Positions 1-8,845 of a stretch of 64,000 nt of DNA are shown one piece after another. The notes beneath the pieces are model-generated. The model saw only the letters and a list, made by a program, of their open reading frames with translations. It did not search any database and was not told the origin of the DNA. Both the position numbers and the translations under genes were made by a program. Position 1 is the first letter of the stretch; each line of letters opens with the position of its first letter. The stretch covers positions 1,178,001 through 1,242,000 of the forward strand of contig NZ_JAUFPZ010000002.1 in the NCBI RefSeq assembly GCF_030409505.1. Direction: 5' to 3'. This DNA is from Zunongwangia endophytica. Lineage in GTDB: Bacteria; Bacteroidota; Bacteroidia; Flavobacteriales; Flavobacteriaceae.

Positions 1-174
1 CTATGGTCTAAAACACTAACTACAGATGCTGAAGGTGAAATTTCTTTTAAACTTCCTTGGAATACAACCTATACGGTAGAAACTACCAAAAATGAAGAAG
101 TTCCGGGAACTTACAATGGGGAAGATTACGAATTTATCTGGCATTGTGCTACCTATTGTTTTCCGAAGAAATAA
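1..174 (+). CDS. C-terminal end of a DUF4198-like protein (partial)
   Basis: Open reading frame entering from the left edge and stopping with TAA at 172-174. The 57 visible residues contain PWNTTYTVETTKNEE and end in a WHCATYCF segment, which resembles the C-terminus of DUF4198 / NikM-like periplasmic proteins linked to metal uptake in Bacteroidota. Only the tail is present, so the assignment rests on a short motif. A strong terminator follows immediately. Confidence 0.5.
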   Translation, partial: LWSKTLTTDAEGEISFKLPWNTTYTVETTKNEEVPGTYNGEDYEFIWHCATYCFPKK

Positions 175-182
175 TTTTAAAT

Positions 183-220
183 AAAAAAGCCTCGAAAATG
201 ATTTTCGAGGCTTTTTTATT
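183..220. terminator. Bidirectional intrinsic terminator
   Basis: A-tract, stem AGCCTCGAAAAT pairing with ATTTTCGAGGCT, then a T-tract. It lies between the + strand gene ending at 174 and murA ending at 242 on the minus strand, so it can serve both convergent transcripts. Confidence 0.85.
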
Positions 221-241
221 ACTTTATATATTTTCCGACAA

Positions 242-1555
242 TTATTCTATACGTTCTATTTTAGCACCTATACTTTTTAATCGAGCTTCAATATCTTCGT
301 AACCTCTATCGATTTGTTCGATATTATGGATCGTAGATGTTCCTTTTGCAGAAAGTGCCGCAATTAATAAGGAAATTCCCGCTCTAATATCTGGCGATGT
401 CATTGTAGTCGCTTTTAATGTTGACTGGAAATCATGGCCAATAACTGTAGCTCGATGCGGATCGCAAAGGATAATTTTCGCGCCCATATCGATAAGCTTA
501 TCTACGAAGAAAAGTCTGCTTTCAAACATTTTCTGGTGTATAAGCACACTGCCTTTAGCCTGCGTAGCAACTACTAAAATGATACTCAGCAAATCGGGTG
601 TAAAACCAGGCCAGGGTGCATCACTAATATTCATTATAGAGCCATCTATAAAGCTTTGTACCTCGTAACCCTCAGTATGTGCGGGAATAAAAATATCGTC
701 ACCTCGCCGCTCAATTCTAATTCCCAGTTTTTTAAAGGTAGTAGGAATTAAACCTAGCATCTCCCAATTCACGTTGGTAATAGTAATCTCACTTTTCGTC
801 ATTGCTGCAAGACCAATCCAAGATCCTATTTCTACCATATCTGGTAAAATAGTATGCTCGCAACCTCCTAATTCTTTTACTCCTTCAATAATTAATAAGT
901 TGGATCCTACGCCACTAATGTTAGCTCCCATAGAATTCAACATCTTACACAGCTGTTGTAGATAAGGTTCACAAGCAGCATTGTAAATTGTCGTAGTTCC
1001 TTCTGCCATTACAGCAGCCATCACGATATTAGCAGTACCGGTTACCGATGCTTCTTCTAAAAGCATGTACTTTCCTTTAAGTCCGTTAGGAGCTTCCACT
1101 CCATAAAAACGATCTTCTTTATTGTATCGAAAAGTAGCTCCAAGATTTATAAAACCTTCAAAATGCGTATCTAAACGACGTCGACCAATTTTATCACCTC
1201 CTGGTTTAGGAATATATCCTTTACCAAATCTTCCTAAAAGTGGGCCAACGATCATAATAGAACCTCTTAAGCCACTTCCGTCCTTCTTAAACTGCTCGCT
1301 TTGTAAATATTCAAGATCTAATTGATCACTTTTAAAAGAATAGCGACCTTTCCCTAATTTCTGAATCTTAACGCCAAGATTCCCTAATAAGGTTATTAAT
1401 TTATTGACATCAATAATATCTGGTATATTATTGATAATTACTTCTTCTGAAGTTAATAACACTGCACAAAGAATCTGCAAGGCTTCATTTTTTGCTCCCT
1501 GAGGCTGAATTTTCCCCTGAAGCTGATGCCCCCCTTCTATCTGAAAAGTTCCCAT
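242..1555 (-). CDS. murA: UDP-N-acetylglucosamine 1-carboxyvinyltransferase MurA
   Basis: Transfers enolpyruvate from PEP to UDP-GlcNAc, the first committed step of peptidoglycan synthesis, in the cytoplasm. At 437 aa it is close to the usual length and starts MGTFQIEGGHQLQGKIQPQG, with the family motif QGAKNEALQ (Lys22/Asn23). The active-site loop reads KPGGDKIGRRRLDTHF: the position that is Cys115 in E. coli (GGCAIG) is Asp121 here. Asp at this position is known from Mycobacterium, Chlamydia and Borrelia enzymes, which are naturally insensitive to fosfomycin; insensitivity here is inferred. A DUF4290 gene lies 16 bp upstream in the same orientation, so the two probably share a transcript. 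Confidence 0.97.
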   Translation of the reverse strand: MGTFQIEGGHQLQGKIQPQGAKNEALQILCAVLLTSEEVIINNIPDIIDVNKLITLLGNLGVKIQKLGKGRYSFKSDQLDLEYLQSEQFKKDGSGLRGSIMIVGPLLGRFGKGYIPKPGGDKIGRRRLDTHFEGFINLGATFRYNKEDRFYGVEAPNGLKGKYMLLEEASVTGTANIVMAAVMAEGTTTIYNAACEPYLQQLCKMLNSMGANISGVGSNLLIIEGVKELGGCEHTILPDMVEIGSWIGLAAMTKSEITITNVNWEMLGLIPTTFKKLGIRIERRGDDIFIPAHTEGYEVQSFIDGSIMNISDAPWPGFTPDLLSIILVVATQAKGSVLIHQKMFESRLFFVDKLIDMGAKIILCDPHRATVIGHDFQSTLKATTMTSPDIRAGISLLIAALSAKGTSTIHNIEQIDRGYEDIEARLKSIGAKIERIE

Positions 1556-1571
1556 TTAATTTGGTTAAATT

Positions 1572-2216
1572 TTAGTAGCGTTTACGGCTTTTACGACTAG
1601 GTCTTTTTGGATTATTGTTGGTTTTGGTGTATTTCTTTTTACCACCACCACGCATAAGATTAGAAGAATCACTTAAATCCTCATCTGAATTCTTCAGATT
1701 CAAATCACCATCACTCAACTCTTTCAAATGCTCAAAAATCACATTATCATCTACAGTATCACGATTCCAATTAAGAAAAGATTTCTTCATGTGATTGGCA
1801 ATCGCTAACACTAATGCATCTTTAAATTCACCATCATCGTATTTTTTTGCCTCATCGATCATCCTCTTAATATTATTTCCGTAGAAACGATATTTAGGGA
1901 AATTTTGTGGATAATCTAGAGCATCTGGACGCTCTTCCAATTGTTCACGGCTAGGTTTTGGAAACGGTGATTCTACATCTAATTTAAAATCACTGATAAT
2001 AAAAAGTTGATCCCAAAGCTTATGTTGAAAATCTGCCACGTCACGAAGATGCGGATTCATATTCCCCATTACCGCGATTATAGAATTAGCCACGCGGTTT
2101 CTCTCTTCATCATCCTCAATACTTACGGCGTGCTCTACCATTTTCTGTAGATGTCTTCCGTATTCAGGAATTATCAACGTACTCCTCTCAGAGTTATATT
2201 CTAATGCGTTTGTCAA
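1572..2216 (-). CDS. DUF4290 domain-containing protein
   Basis: Conserved Bacteroidota protein of unknown function, 214 aa. It begins with LEYNSERSTLIIPEYGRHLQKMVEHA, followed by helices carrying a GNMNPHLRDVADFQHKLWDQLF motif typical of DUF4290. The C-terminus (about residues 185-214) is rich in Lys and Arg and probably disordered or nucleic-acid binding. It sits directly upstream of murA, and this pairing is common in the phylum from memory. Confidence 0.85.
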   Translation of the reverse strand: MTNALEYNSERSTLIIPEYGRHLQKMVEHAVSIEDDEERNRVANSIIAVMGNMNPHLRDVADFQHKLWDQLFIISDFKLDVESPFPKPSREQLEERPDALDYPQNFPKYRFYGNNIKRMIDEAKKYDDGEFKDALVLAIANHMKKSFLNWNRDTVDDNVIFEHLKELSDGDLNLKNSDEDLSDSSNLMRGGGKKKYTKTNNNPKRPSRKSRKRY

Positions 2217-2330
2217 AAAAAATTCGATTTAAATTAGGTAATATTTAATTGCAGAAGTTTATTCTGCCTGCAAAATAAGAAATATTAACCAAGTTGAATA
2301 AAAGATAACGGGTTTTTAGCAATAAAAGTG

Positions 2331-2624
2331 CTATAAGGAAATTACACCTTCTATTTTTTGTCCCACTTCTTTGTATTTGGAAATTACTGCATCTGGATTT
2401 TGCATCGTTACGTTTATGGAAACGCTAGTGTAGGTTCCTTTTTTAGACTTTTTGGTAGTAATAACCGCGCCCATATTGTCAAAAATATCCTCAACTCCTT
2501 TTATTTTCTCTTCTTTTGAAGGAACAATAAATTTGTACAAATATTCTGAAGGCCATATCGCTGTATCCTGAAGTTGAGTTTTCAGTTTTGCGTAAAATTC
2601 GTCAGGATTTTTAGATTCACTCAT
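2331..2624 (-). CDS. DUF493 family protein (YbeD-like)
   Basis: 97 aa, the usual size for DUF493/UPF0250, a small ferredoxin-fold cytoplasmic protein proposed to act as an allosteric regulator. The segment TYTSVSINVTMQNPDAVISKYKEVGQKIEGV matches the family C-terminal half. It is a single gene, divergent from the ATPase gene at 2710. Confidence 0.8.
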   Translation of the reverse strand: MSESKNPDEFYAKLKTQLQDTAIWPSEYLYKFIVPSKEEKIKGVEDIFDNMGAVITTKKSKKGTYTSVSINVTMQNPDAVISKYKEVGQKIEGVISL

Positions 2625-2709
2625 AATTTTCTATTCAAAAATTTAAGGTAACAAAGATACAAGCTTTATACCATTTTTATAATTAAAATCAAATGTCGAA
2701 ATTTGCGAA

Positions 2710-3249
2710 GTGAAAGCAAAGAAAATTGTAATAACCGGCGGACCAGGAACGGGAAAATCTTCGATTATTTTCGAACTGGAAAAAAGAGGCTACACTTGCC
2801 TGCACGAAATTTCGAGACAGGTAACCTTAGAAGCTCAAAAAGAGGGAATAGATCAATTATTCCTGGAGCAACCTCTGCTCTTTAGTGAAAAACTCCTAGA
2901 AGGTAGAGATGCGCAATATCGCGAAGCAGAAGCTTCTGAGCAAGATCTTATTTTTATAGATCGTGGCGTGCATGACGTGGTGGCATATATGGATTATTTT
3001 AATACCAAATATGACGAACCTTTTATTTCTACTTGTAAACAAAGGAAATATGAGCAGGTGTTTATGTTACCTCCTTGGGAAGAAATTTATAAAAGCGATA
3101 ACGAACGCTATGAAAGTTTCGAGGAAGCCGAGAAAATATCTCAGTTTTTATCGAATACTTACATTAACTACGGTTATAAGCCATTAGTAGTTCCTACCGG
3201 AACGGTAAAAGAACGAGCTGATTTTATTTTAAAACATATCGAGCGCTAA
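2710..3249 (+). CDS. AAA_28-like ATP-binding protein (NadR/Ttd14-type P-loop)
   Basis: 179 aa with a GTG start at 2710. The Walker A motif GGPGTGKSS is at residues 9-17, ISRQVTLEAQKEG follows, and a Walker B-like LIFIDRGVHDVVAYM segment lies near residue 80. These are features of small AAA_28 ATPases of unknown substrate. It ends 2 bp before the GTG of recQ, so the two genes (and fmt) are probably co-transcribed. Role unknown. Confidence 0.8.
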   Translation: MKAKKIVITGGPGTGKSSIIFELEKRGYTCLHEISRQVTLEAQKEGIDQLFLEQPLLFSEKLLEGRDAQYREAEASEQDLIFIDRGVHDVVAYMDYFNTKYDEPFISTCKQRKYEQVFMLPPWEEIYKSDNERYESFEEAEKISQFLSNTYINYGYKPLVVPTGTVKERADFILKHIER

Positions 3250-3251
3250 TA

Positions 3252-5153
3252 GTGCAGGAAGCTTTAAAAATATTAGACCAATATTGGGGGCATAAAGCGT
3301 TTAGATCGCTACAGTGGCCTATAATTTCTTCGGTTCTAGAAGGAGAAAACGTACTTGCGCTATTACCAACCGGAGGCGGAAAATCTATTTGTTTTCAGGT
3401 ACCTGCGCAATTACAGGATGGTATTTGTATCGTCGTTTCTCCGCTAATTGCGTTAATGGAAGATCAGGTAAGCAACCTCCAGTCCCGCGGAATAAAAGCG
3501 ATGGCTATTACGGGAGGGATCTCTTTTGATGATCTTGACAAAAAACTGGATAATTGTATTTACGGAAATTACAAATTCCTGTATCTCTCGCCAGAAAGAT
3601 TGCAAATGGAACTGGTGCAAGAGCGAATTCGGCTAATGAATGTGAATCTAATTGCAATAGACGAAGCACATTGTATCTCACAATGGGGACACGATTTTAG
3701 ACCAGCTTATCGCAATATCTCTATTTTTAAAGCCTTGAAACCAGACATTCCACTAATTGCGTTAACCGCAACGGCAACTTTGGATGTTATTGAAGATATA
3801 AAGGATCAATTGGAGTTACCCGATTTAAAGCTACACAAAAAATCCTTTTATCGTCCTAATATCGCTTACAATGTAAAAGTTGCTGAAGATAAATTTTATG
3901 AGGTCTCTAAACTTTTAACTTCTACGGAAGAAACGGCTATCATCTATGTTCGAAGTAGAAATGCAACCACAGAAATTGCCAATTATCTAAAATCGCAAAA
4001 CTATCAGGCTGAAGCATTTCACGGCGGAATGAAACAGCAGGAAAAAAAGCGAAAGCTTGCAGATTGGTTAAAGAATAAATTTAGGATAATGGTTGCCACA
4101 ACTGCCTTTGGCATGGGCATCGATAAACCCGATGTTAGACACGTTATTCATTTAAACTTACCCGAAAATCTAGAAAGTTACTTTCAAGAAGCGGGTCGTG
4201 CTGGTAGAGATGGAAATTTTGCAACGGCAACAGCCATTACCAATAAAGGCGATATTCCCGTTTTAGAAAATCAATTTTTGGCGAAACTACCTTCAATTTC
4301 TGAAATTAAGGAAATCTACAAAAAGTTATTTAGCTATTTTAGAGTAGCCTACGGCGAAGGAGAACAGGAAATCTTCAACTTCAATTTCAACTCTTTTTGC
4401 AAACAATACGCTTTCAATATTCATAAAGCATATTCGGCTTTGCAAATATTAGAGCGCTGTTCTATTTTGAAACTGAGTGAAGAATTTCACAAAAAGACAT
4501 TTGTGAAATTTGAAGTTTCCCCGGGAAGTTTAAATCATTATTTACAATCGCGCCCTGAAATTTCTGAATTTGCAAGATCTATTTTACGCACTTATGGCGG
4601 TGTTTTTGAAAATCTCACTGCCATAAACATTACATCATTAGCTAAAAAAACAAATAGTACTGAAGACGAGGCGTTGCGATTACTTCAGAAATTGGAAAAA
4701 GATGAAATTATTGAATTTGATCATGCCCAGCACGATGCTTCAGTCACGTTTTTAGTACCTCGGGAAGATGAACGTACCTTGATTCCGCATACAAAATTCA
4801 TTCAGCAATATCTTCAGAATAAAAAAGAAAAAATAGAGCAAGTTTTAACGTATATCGACAACGACAAAACCTGTAGAAGCAAACAACTATTGAGTTATTT
4901 TGGCGAAAAAGAAATTGATAACTGCGGAATATGCTCTGTTTGTACCAAACAACAAGCAGGAAAATTAACTCGAGATTTAATGAATATGATTTATTTGGAA
5001 CTCATGAAAAAATTGAGACATTCTGAAAAATCATCAAGGGAATTAGTCGCTGAATTAGCTTTTTCTGAATCTCATATTTTAGAAGTTTTACGACTTTTAG
5101 TTGAAAAAAATAGAATTAAAAGAACACCAACAAACACCTATAAAGCAAATTAA
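3252..5153 (+). CDS. recQ: RecQ family ATP-dependent DNA helicase
   Basis: 3'-5' DNA helicase of recombination and repair, 633 aa with a GTG start. Superfamily 2 motifs are in order: Q-motif region FRSLQWPII, Walker A PTGGGKS (about 39-45), DEAH box IDEAHCISQWGHDFRPAY (about 133-150), TATAT, and motif VI QEAGRAGRDG. A Cys cluster (CRSKQLLSYFGE, then CGICSVC) forms the zinc-binding part of the RQC region. No HRDC domain is obvious, in line with the short RecQ paralogues of Bacteroidota. It overlaps neither neighbour; fmt starts 2 bp after its stop. Confidence 0.95.
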   Translation: MQEALKILDQYWGHKAFRSLQWPIISSVLEGENVLALLPTGGGKSICFQVPAQLQDGICIVVSPLIALMEDQVSNLQSRGIKAMAITGGISFDDLDKKLDNCIYGNYKFLYLSPERLQMELVQERIRLMNVNLIAIDEAHCISQWGHDFRPAYRNISIFKALKPDIPLIALTATATLDVIEDIKDQLELPDLKLHKKSFYRPNIAYNVKVAEDKFYEVSKLLTSTEETAIIYVRSRNATTEIANYLKSQNYQAEAFHGGMKQQEKKRKLADWLKNKFRIMVATTAFGMGIDKPDVRHVIHLNLPENLESYFQEAGRAGRDGNFATATAITNKGDIPVLENQFLAKLPSISEIKEIYKKLFSYFRVAYGEGEQEIFNFNFNSFCKQYAFNIHKAYSALQILERCSILKLSEEFHKKTFVKFEVSPGSLNHYLQSRPEISEFARSILRTYGGVFENLTAINITSLAKKTNSTEDEALRLLQKLEKDEIIEFDHAQHDASVTFLVPREDERTLIPHTKFIQQYLQNKKEKIEQVLTYIDNDKTCRSKQLLSYFGEKEIDNCGICSVCTKQQAGKLTRDLMNMIYLELMKKLRHSEKSSRELVAELAFSESHILEVLRLLVEKNRIKRTPTNTYKAN

Positions 5154-5154
5154 A

Positions 5155-6099
5155 ATGAAGGATTTACGAGTATTATTTATGGGAACACCAGATTTTGCAG
5201 TCGAAGGTCTTGCGAAAATTCTCGAAGCGGGCTACAACGTCGTTGGTGTGGTTACTGCTCCCGATCGACCTGCAGGGCGTGGTAGAAAATTAAACCAAAG
5301 TGCTGTTAAAAAGTTTGCGCTCACTAAAAGTTTGCCTGTTTTACAACCAACCAATTTAAAATCTGAAGAATTTGAGAATCAGCTTAAAGAACTCAATCCA
5401 AATTTACAGGTTGTAGTTGCTTTTAGAATGTTACCAGAAAAAGTATGGAAGTTCCCAGAGTACGGGACTTTTAATTTGCATGCTTCCCTCCTACCCGAAT
5501 ATCGCGGTGCGGCGCCCATTAACTGGGCTGTGATCAATGGCGAGAAAACTACTGGAGCAACAACTTTTTTTATTGATGAAAAAATAGATACGGGTGCGAT
5601 TATAAAATCTAAGGAAATAGATATCCAGGCAACAGAAAACGTAGGAGCAGTTCATGATCGCTTAATGAATATGGGGGCTGAATTAATTGTAGATACCTTA
5701 AAATTAATCGAAAATGGTGAAGTAAAGACCATTTTACAAAATAAAGAGGTAGAACTGAAACCCGCTCCAAAATTAACACGTGAGAACACCAAAATCGATT
5801 GGACAAAAAATACCACAACGATCTACAATCTTATTCGCGGACTTAATCCCTATCCTGCAGCGTGGTGCTTTTTTCAGAATGGCGACAAAATGAATGTGAA
5901 GATTTTTGATTGCGAAATGATCCTGAAAGAACATAAAGAATCTATAGGAAAAGTAAGTGTTGAAAATCACCAAATTAAAATTGCAGCGTCGGATGGTTTT
6001 ATTTTAGTAAACGAAATGCAGTTACCGGGAAAACGAAAAATGAGAGTAAAAGATTTGCTAAACGGTTTAACCCTGGAAGAAGAGGCCTATATGCTCTGA
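5155..6099 (+). CDS. fmt: Methionyl-tRNA formyltransferase
   Basis: Formylates initiator Met-tRNA using 10-formyl-THF. I use the ATG at 5155 (MKDLRVLFMGTPDFAVEGL), giving 314 aa, the normal length; a longer in-frame extension would overlap recQ. Conserved elements are GTPDFA near the N-terminus, NLHASLLPEYRGAAPINWA with the catalytic His/Asn region, TTGATTFFIDEKIDTGAI, and the C-terminal tRNA-binding OB-like domain starting near LTRENTKIDW. It is the last gene of the ATPase-recQ-fmt run. Confidence 0.96.
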   Translation: MKDLRVLFMGTPDFAVEGLAKILEAGYNVVGVVTAPDRPAGRGRKLNQSAVKKFALTKSLPVLQPTNLKSEEFENQLKELNPNLQVVVAFRMLPEKVWKFPEYGTFNLHASLLPEYRGAAPINWAVINGEKTTGATTFFIDEKIDTGAIIKSKEIDIQATENVGAVHDRLMNMGAELIVDTLKLIENGEVKTILQNKEVELKPAPKLTRENTKIDWTKNTTTIYNLIRGLNPYPAAWCFFQNGDKMNVKIFDCEMILKEHKESIGKVSVENHQIKIAASDGFILVNEMQLPGKRKMRVKDLLNGLTLEEEAYML

Positions 6100-6202
6100 A
6101 CCCTTGTGAATACTGAAATCATAAAAAATCAATAAATTTAAGGCTCAATTATTAACATTTTGCCAAAGTTATCAACAAACAATCCGTTTTCCCTTGCTAT
6201 TC

Positions 6203-6233
6203 CTTGCATGGCTGAGAAATCCATATAAATTTG
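6203..6233 (+). promoter_or_regulatory. Bacteroidota-type promoter for the HU gene
   Basis: CTTG at 6203-6206, a 19-bp spacer, then TAAATTTG at 6226-6233, matching the TTTG-N19-TAnnTTTG consensus of the Bacteroidota primary sigma factor with one mismatch in the -33 box. It is followed by a leader of about 45 nt to the HU start at 6284. Confidence 0.75.
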
Positions 6234-6283
6234 TAAGTGCAATTGAACAGAGTGTTTAACCAACAATTATTTAAATTCAAATT

Positions 6284-6556
6284 ATGAACAAAACAGATTT
6301 AATCGACGCAATGGCTGAGGACGCAGGAATTTCTAAAGCGGCAGCTAAAAAAGCATTGGAATCATTTTTAGGAGGAATTGAAACTTCTCTAAAAAAAGGA
6401 GATAGAGTTTCCCTAGTAGGTTTTGGATCTTGGTCTGTATCGAAAAGAGCAGCACGTGAAGGTAGAAATCCACAAACTGGAAAGACAATTAAAATTGCTG
6501 CTAAAAACGTAGTGAAATTTAAAGCTGGTGCAGACTTACAAAAAGCTGTAAACTAA
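6284..6556 (+). CDS. HU/IHF-family DNA-binding protein
   Basis: Nucleoid-associated, DNA-bending homodimer, 90 aa. [28 protein letters not shown] is the N-terminal helical body; [29 protein letters not shown] contains the beta-arm with the conserved RNPQTG motif (Pro intercalation). Length and motif are typical of HU. Monocistronic, with its own promoter at 6203-6233 and terminator at 6586-6612. Confidence 0.96.
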   Translation: MNKTDLIDAMAEDAGISKAAAKKALESFLGGIETSLKKGDRVSLVGFGSWSVSKRAAREGRNPQTGKTIKIAAKNVVKFKAGADLQKAVN

Positions 6557-6585
6557 TAATTTTCACCTTTTTAGTTAAAGTATTA

Positions 6586-6612
6586 AGGCTTTCCTAGCGG
6601 AAAGCTTTTTTT
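6586..6612 (+). terminator. Intrinsic terminator after the HU gene
   Basis: Stem GCTTTCC / GGAAAGC with a TAGC loop, followed by a run of seven T, 30 bp past the HU stop codon. Confidence 0.85.
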
Positions 6613-6673
6613 ATTGATTTTTTTAATATTTTATTGTACGACTAATAATTATTAGTTAGATTAGTTAAAAAGT

Positions 6674-7240
6674 ATGCCTATGATTGCACTAAAACCCTCT
6701 AAAGGCCACCTTTTAATAGCTGAGCCTTCTATTACCGGAGACGTATCTTTCAACAGATCAGTCGTTTTGCTAGCGGAACATTCTGATAATGGTTCTGTTG
6801 GATTTATTTTAAACAAGGTGCTTGATTTTACCTTAAAAGACCTTCTCCCCGATTTAAATGTAGATTTTAAAATTTATAACGGGGGTCCCGTCGAACAGGA
6901 TAATCTTTATTTTATACATCGTATTCCAGATTTAATCCCAGATAGCGTAGAAATAGCTGATGGAATTTACTGGGGTGGAAATTTTGATGCCGTAACAACA
7001 TTAATTTCTCAGAATTTAATTGACGAAAAGCAAATTCGGTTTTTCCTAGGCTACTCCGGATGGGACGCTGAACAATTAAATATTGAGCTAGATGCGAATT
7101 CTTGGATTGTAGTAACTAACGAAGATCAAAAGAATGTAATCGAAAGACCATACGATTCGTTTTGGAAAGACCAAATGATGCAATTGGGCGGTGAGTATGT
7201 ATTATGGTCTAACGCACCAGAAAACCCTAGTTATAATTAA
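6674..7240 (+). CDS. YqgE/AlgH family protein
   Basis: 188 aa. It opens with LKPSKGHLLIAEPSITGDVSFNRSVVLLAEHSDNGSVGFILNK, the family hallmark, and contains YNGGPVEQDNLYFIH and FLGYSGWDAEQLNIEL. UPF0301 proteins are cytoplasmic and their function is not settled. The ATG at 6674 has a second Met two codons later, so the exact start is uncertain by 6 bp. Confidence 0.93.
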   Translation: MPMIALKPSKGHLLIAEPSITGDVSFNRSVVLLAEHSDNGSVGFILNKVLDFTLKDLLPDLNVDFKIYNGGPVEQDNLYFIHRIPDLIPDSVEIADGIYWGGNFDAVTTLISQNLIDEKQIRFFLGYSGWDAEQLNIELDANSWIVVTNEDQKNVIERPYDSFWKDQMMQLGGEYVLWSNAPENPSYN

Positions 7241-7264
7241 AATTAGACTTCCTAAATTACTTCA

Positions 7265-8110
7265 TTAGCCTAACCTTGCTTTCGCATTAAGTTTAGCAAG
7301 CAGATCTTTGGCTACTGTATTTTCGTATTCCTTCTTTCGGTATTTTGAAATGGGCTGTATTCCAACAATCACATTGGTAATAAAAAGCTCATCTGCCTTT
7401 TGTAATTCGAATGGAGAAATAGATTTTTCCTCAAAATTATATTCCTGAAGCTTCTTTATAATACTAATTAATTGCTTTCTCGTAATTCCGTTTAAAGATC
7501 CGTCAGTTAAAGGGGGCGTCTTAATAGTATTTCCTTTTACCAAAAACAAATTGCCATTAAGCGCCTCTACAACAGATTTATTTTCGTTGATCAATAAACA
7601 GTTATGATAATCGTTTTCTTTGGCAAATATGCTTCCCAAAACGTTTATAGCCTTATTGTTTGACTTAATAGTAGATAACAATCCCGAATTTACGTAGTGA
7701 TCTTTAAAAAGCTCTACTTCATAAAAGTCATCATTCAGAATATAAAAAGCATTATTAATTTCTGAAGCAAGAATAAAATATTCTATGTCCCTAACCTCCG
7801 GTGTATAAAAACCTCCTTCTTTTCTAAAAACGGAAAACTTAACACGTGCAGGCTTCGACTGAAGGTTATTTTTTTCAATTAATTGAAGAATCTCTTCTTC
7901 TAAAAACTCCGGAGAAAATTGGTTTGGAATTTCCATCCGCATGATACGCATGGAAGCCATTAATCTAAAATAATGATCTTCCCAAAACATTACCTTTCCG
8001 TTAATAACTCTTATCGTTTCAAATACCGAATCACCATAAGCATAACCACGATTAGTAATCGATAGATTTGCTTTATCCTCTTCCTGTATGTTTCCGTTAA
8101 AATTAATCAT
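7265..8110 (-). CDS. Aminotransferase class IV (PabC/IlvE-like PLP enzyme)
   Basis: 281 aa PLP-dependent fold type IV enzyme. NRGYAYGDSVFETIRVINGKVMFWEDHYFRL is the N-terminal signature; a Lys in the central TIKSNNKAINVL segment is the likely Schiff-base residue; LTDGSLNGITRKQLI matches the conserved 4-amino-4-deoxychorismate lyase / branched-chain transaminase block. Aminodeoxychorismate lyase (folate pathway) is the likeliest activity, but D-amino acid or branched-chain transamination cannot be excluded from sequence alone. A terminator of the upstream gene lies just before its start. Confidence 0.85.
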   Translation of the reverse strand: MINFNGNIQEEDKANLSITNRGYAYGDSVFETIRVINGKVMFWEDHYFRLMASMRIMRMEIPNQFSPEFLEEEILQLIEKNNLQSKPARVKFSVFRKEGGFYTPEVRDIEYFILASEINNAFYILNDDFYEVELFKDHYVNSGLLSTIKSNNKAINVLGSIFAKENDYHNCLLINENKSVVEALNGNLFLVKGNTIKTPPLTDGSLNGITRKQLISIIKKLQEYNFEEKSISPFELQKADELFITNVIVGIQPISKYRKKEYENTVAKDLLAKLNAKARLG

Positions 8111-8137
8111 AAAAAAGCCCCGTTTTTATAGCGGGGC
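8111..8137 (-). terminator. Intrinsic terminator for the START-like gene
   Basis: On the minus strand: stem GCCCCG / CGGGGC followed by six T, located between the START-like gene (ends 8163) and the aminotransferase start (8110). Confidence 0.75.
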
Positions 8138-8162
8138 AAAGGTAAGTTTTATATATCGAATA

Positions 8163-8552
8163 TTAAACCGATCCTAAAACCTGTTTAAGATCTGTAATCA
8201 TATTTTCCCAAAGCATTTTTCCTTCTTCAACTTCGTCTTCATCTTCAGCAAAATCGGTTATCATTATAGACACATCTTTAGTGATATCATCTACCTGTAT
8301 ACGAATTTCAAAGAAAAATGGAGTATCCTCCTCCTCTAACCATCTAAATTTAACACGCTCATCACTTTTTTTACTTACAAGCTTAGCTTGTTCCTCACTA
8401 CCTTCCCAAATGAAGGTAAATAATTCGCCACGCGAATTTACATTGTCGGCATACCATTCACTTAATCCTGAAGGAGTTGAAATATATTGATATAGCAATG
8501 AAGGAGAAGCATGTATTGGAAATTCCATTTCGTACTTTATCTTATCTTCCAT
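8163..8552 (-). CDS. START-like / AHSA1-type domain protein
   Basis: 129 aa single-domain protein. EFPIHASPSLLYQYISTPSGLSEWYADNV followed by FTFIWEGSEEQAKLVSKK and RFRWLEE-like strands is the SRPBCC helix-grip pattern found as a START-like protein in Bacteroidota. It has no signal peptide, so it is probably cytosolic with a small hydrophobic ligand or an Hsp90 co-chaperone-like role (inferred). The acidic stretch EDEDEVEEG lies near the C-terminus. Confidence 0.8.
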   Translation of the reverse strand: MEDKIKYEMEFPIHASPSLLYQYISTPSGLSEWYADNVNSRGELFTFIWEGSEEQAKLVSKKSDERVKFRWLEEEDTPFFFEIRIQVDDITKDVSIMITDFAEDEDEVEEGKMLWENMITDLKQVLGSV

Positions 8553-8635
8553 TTTTCGATTTATTAGTTTCGAGCAATATATATATTAATTAGTAACATT
8601 AAAAGAAAACAATTTAAATATTTTCTAAAATAATG

Positions 8636-8666
8636 TTTGTGGCTTTTCAAATTGTTTATATATTTG
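8636..8666 (+). promoter_or_regulatory. Promoter of tRNA-Met
   Basis: TTTG at 8636-8639, a 19-bp spacer and TATATTTG at 8659-8666: a perfect Bacteroidota consensus, 57 bp ahead of the tRNA. Confidence 0.85.
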
Positions 8667-8722
8667 CACCCGCATTTGCAGCACACCGCAATTGTTTTGA
8701 AGGCAGTAATACTGCAAGATAC

Positions 8723-8796
8723 GGCGAGGTAGCTCAGTTGGTTAGAGCGTCGGATTCATAACCCGGAGGTCCCGAGTTCAAATCTCGGTCTCGCTA
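8723..8796 (+). tRNA. tRNA-Met (CAT anticodon)
   Basis: Cloverleaf: acceptor GGCGAGG / TCTCGCT (G-T at both ends), D-arm GCTC-AGTTGGTTA-GAGC, anticodon loop TTCATAA (CAT) on stem TCGGA/CCCGG, variable AGGTC, T-arm CCGAG-TTCAAAT-CTCGG. The acceptor pairs and lacks the usual initiator mismatch, so an elongator tRNA-Met is likelier; CAT could also be a lysidine-modified Ile tRNA. The accessory region begins just downstream, so the 3' end may have been an integration site. Confidence 0.93.
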
Positions 8797-8809
8797 CAGT
8801 AATAACAAG

Positions 8810-8836
8810 GCTTCACAGAAATGTGAAGCTTTTTGT
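8810..8836 (+). terminator. Terminator of tRNA-Met
   Basis: Stem GCTTCACA / TGTGAAGC with a GAAA loop, followed by TTTTTG, 14 bp after the tRNA. Confidence 0.8.
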
Positions 8837-8845
8837 TTTTTAATG

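Noticed and set aside
774..1325. Short + strand frames inside murA
   Set aside because: Shadows of the minus-strand murA gene with no family features.
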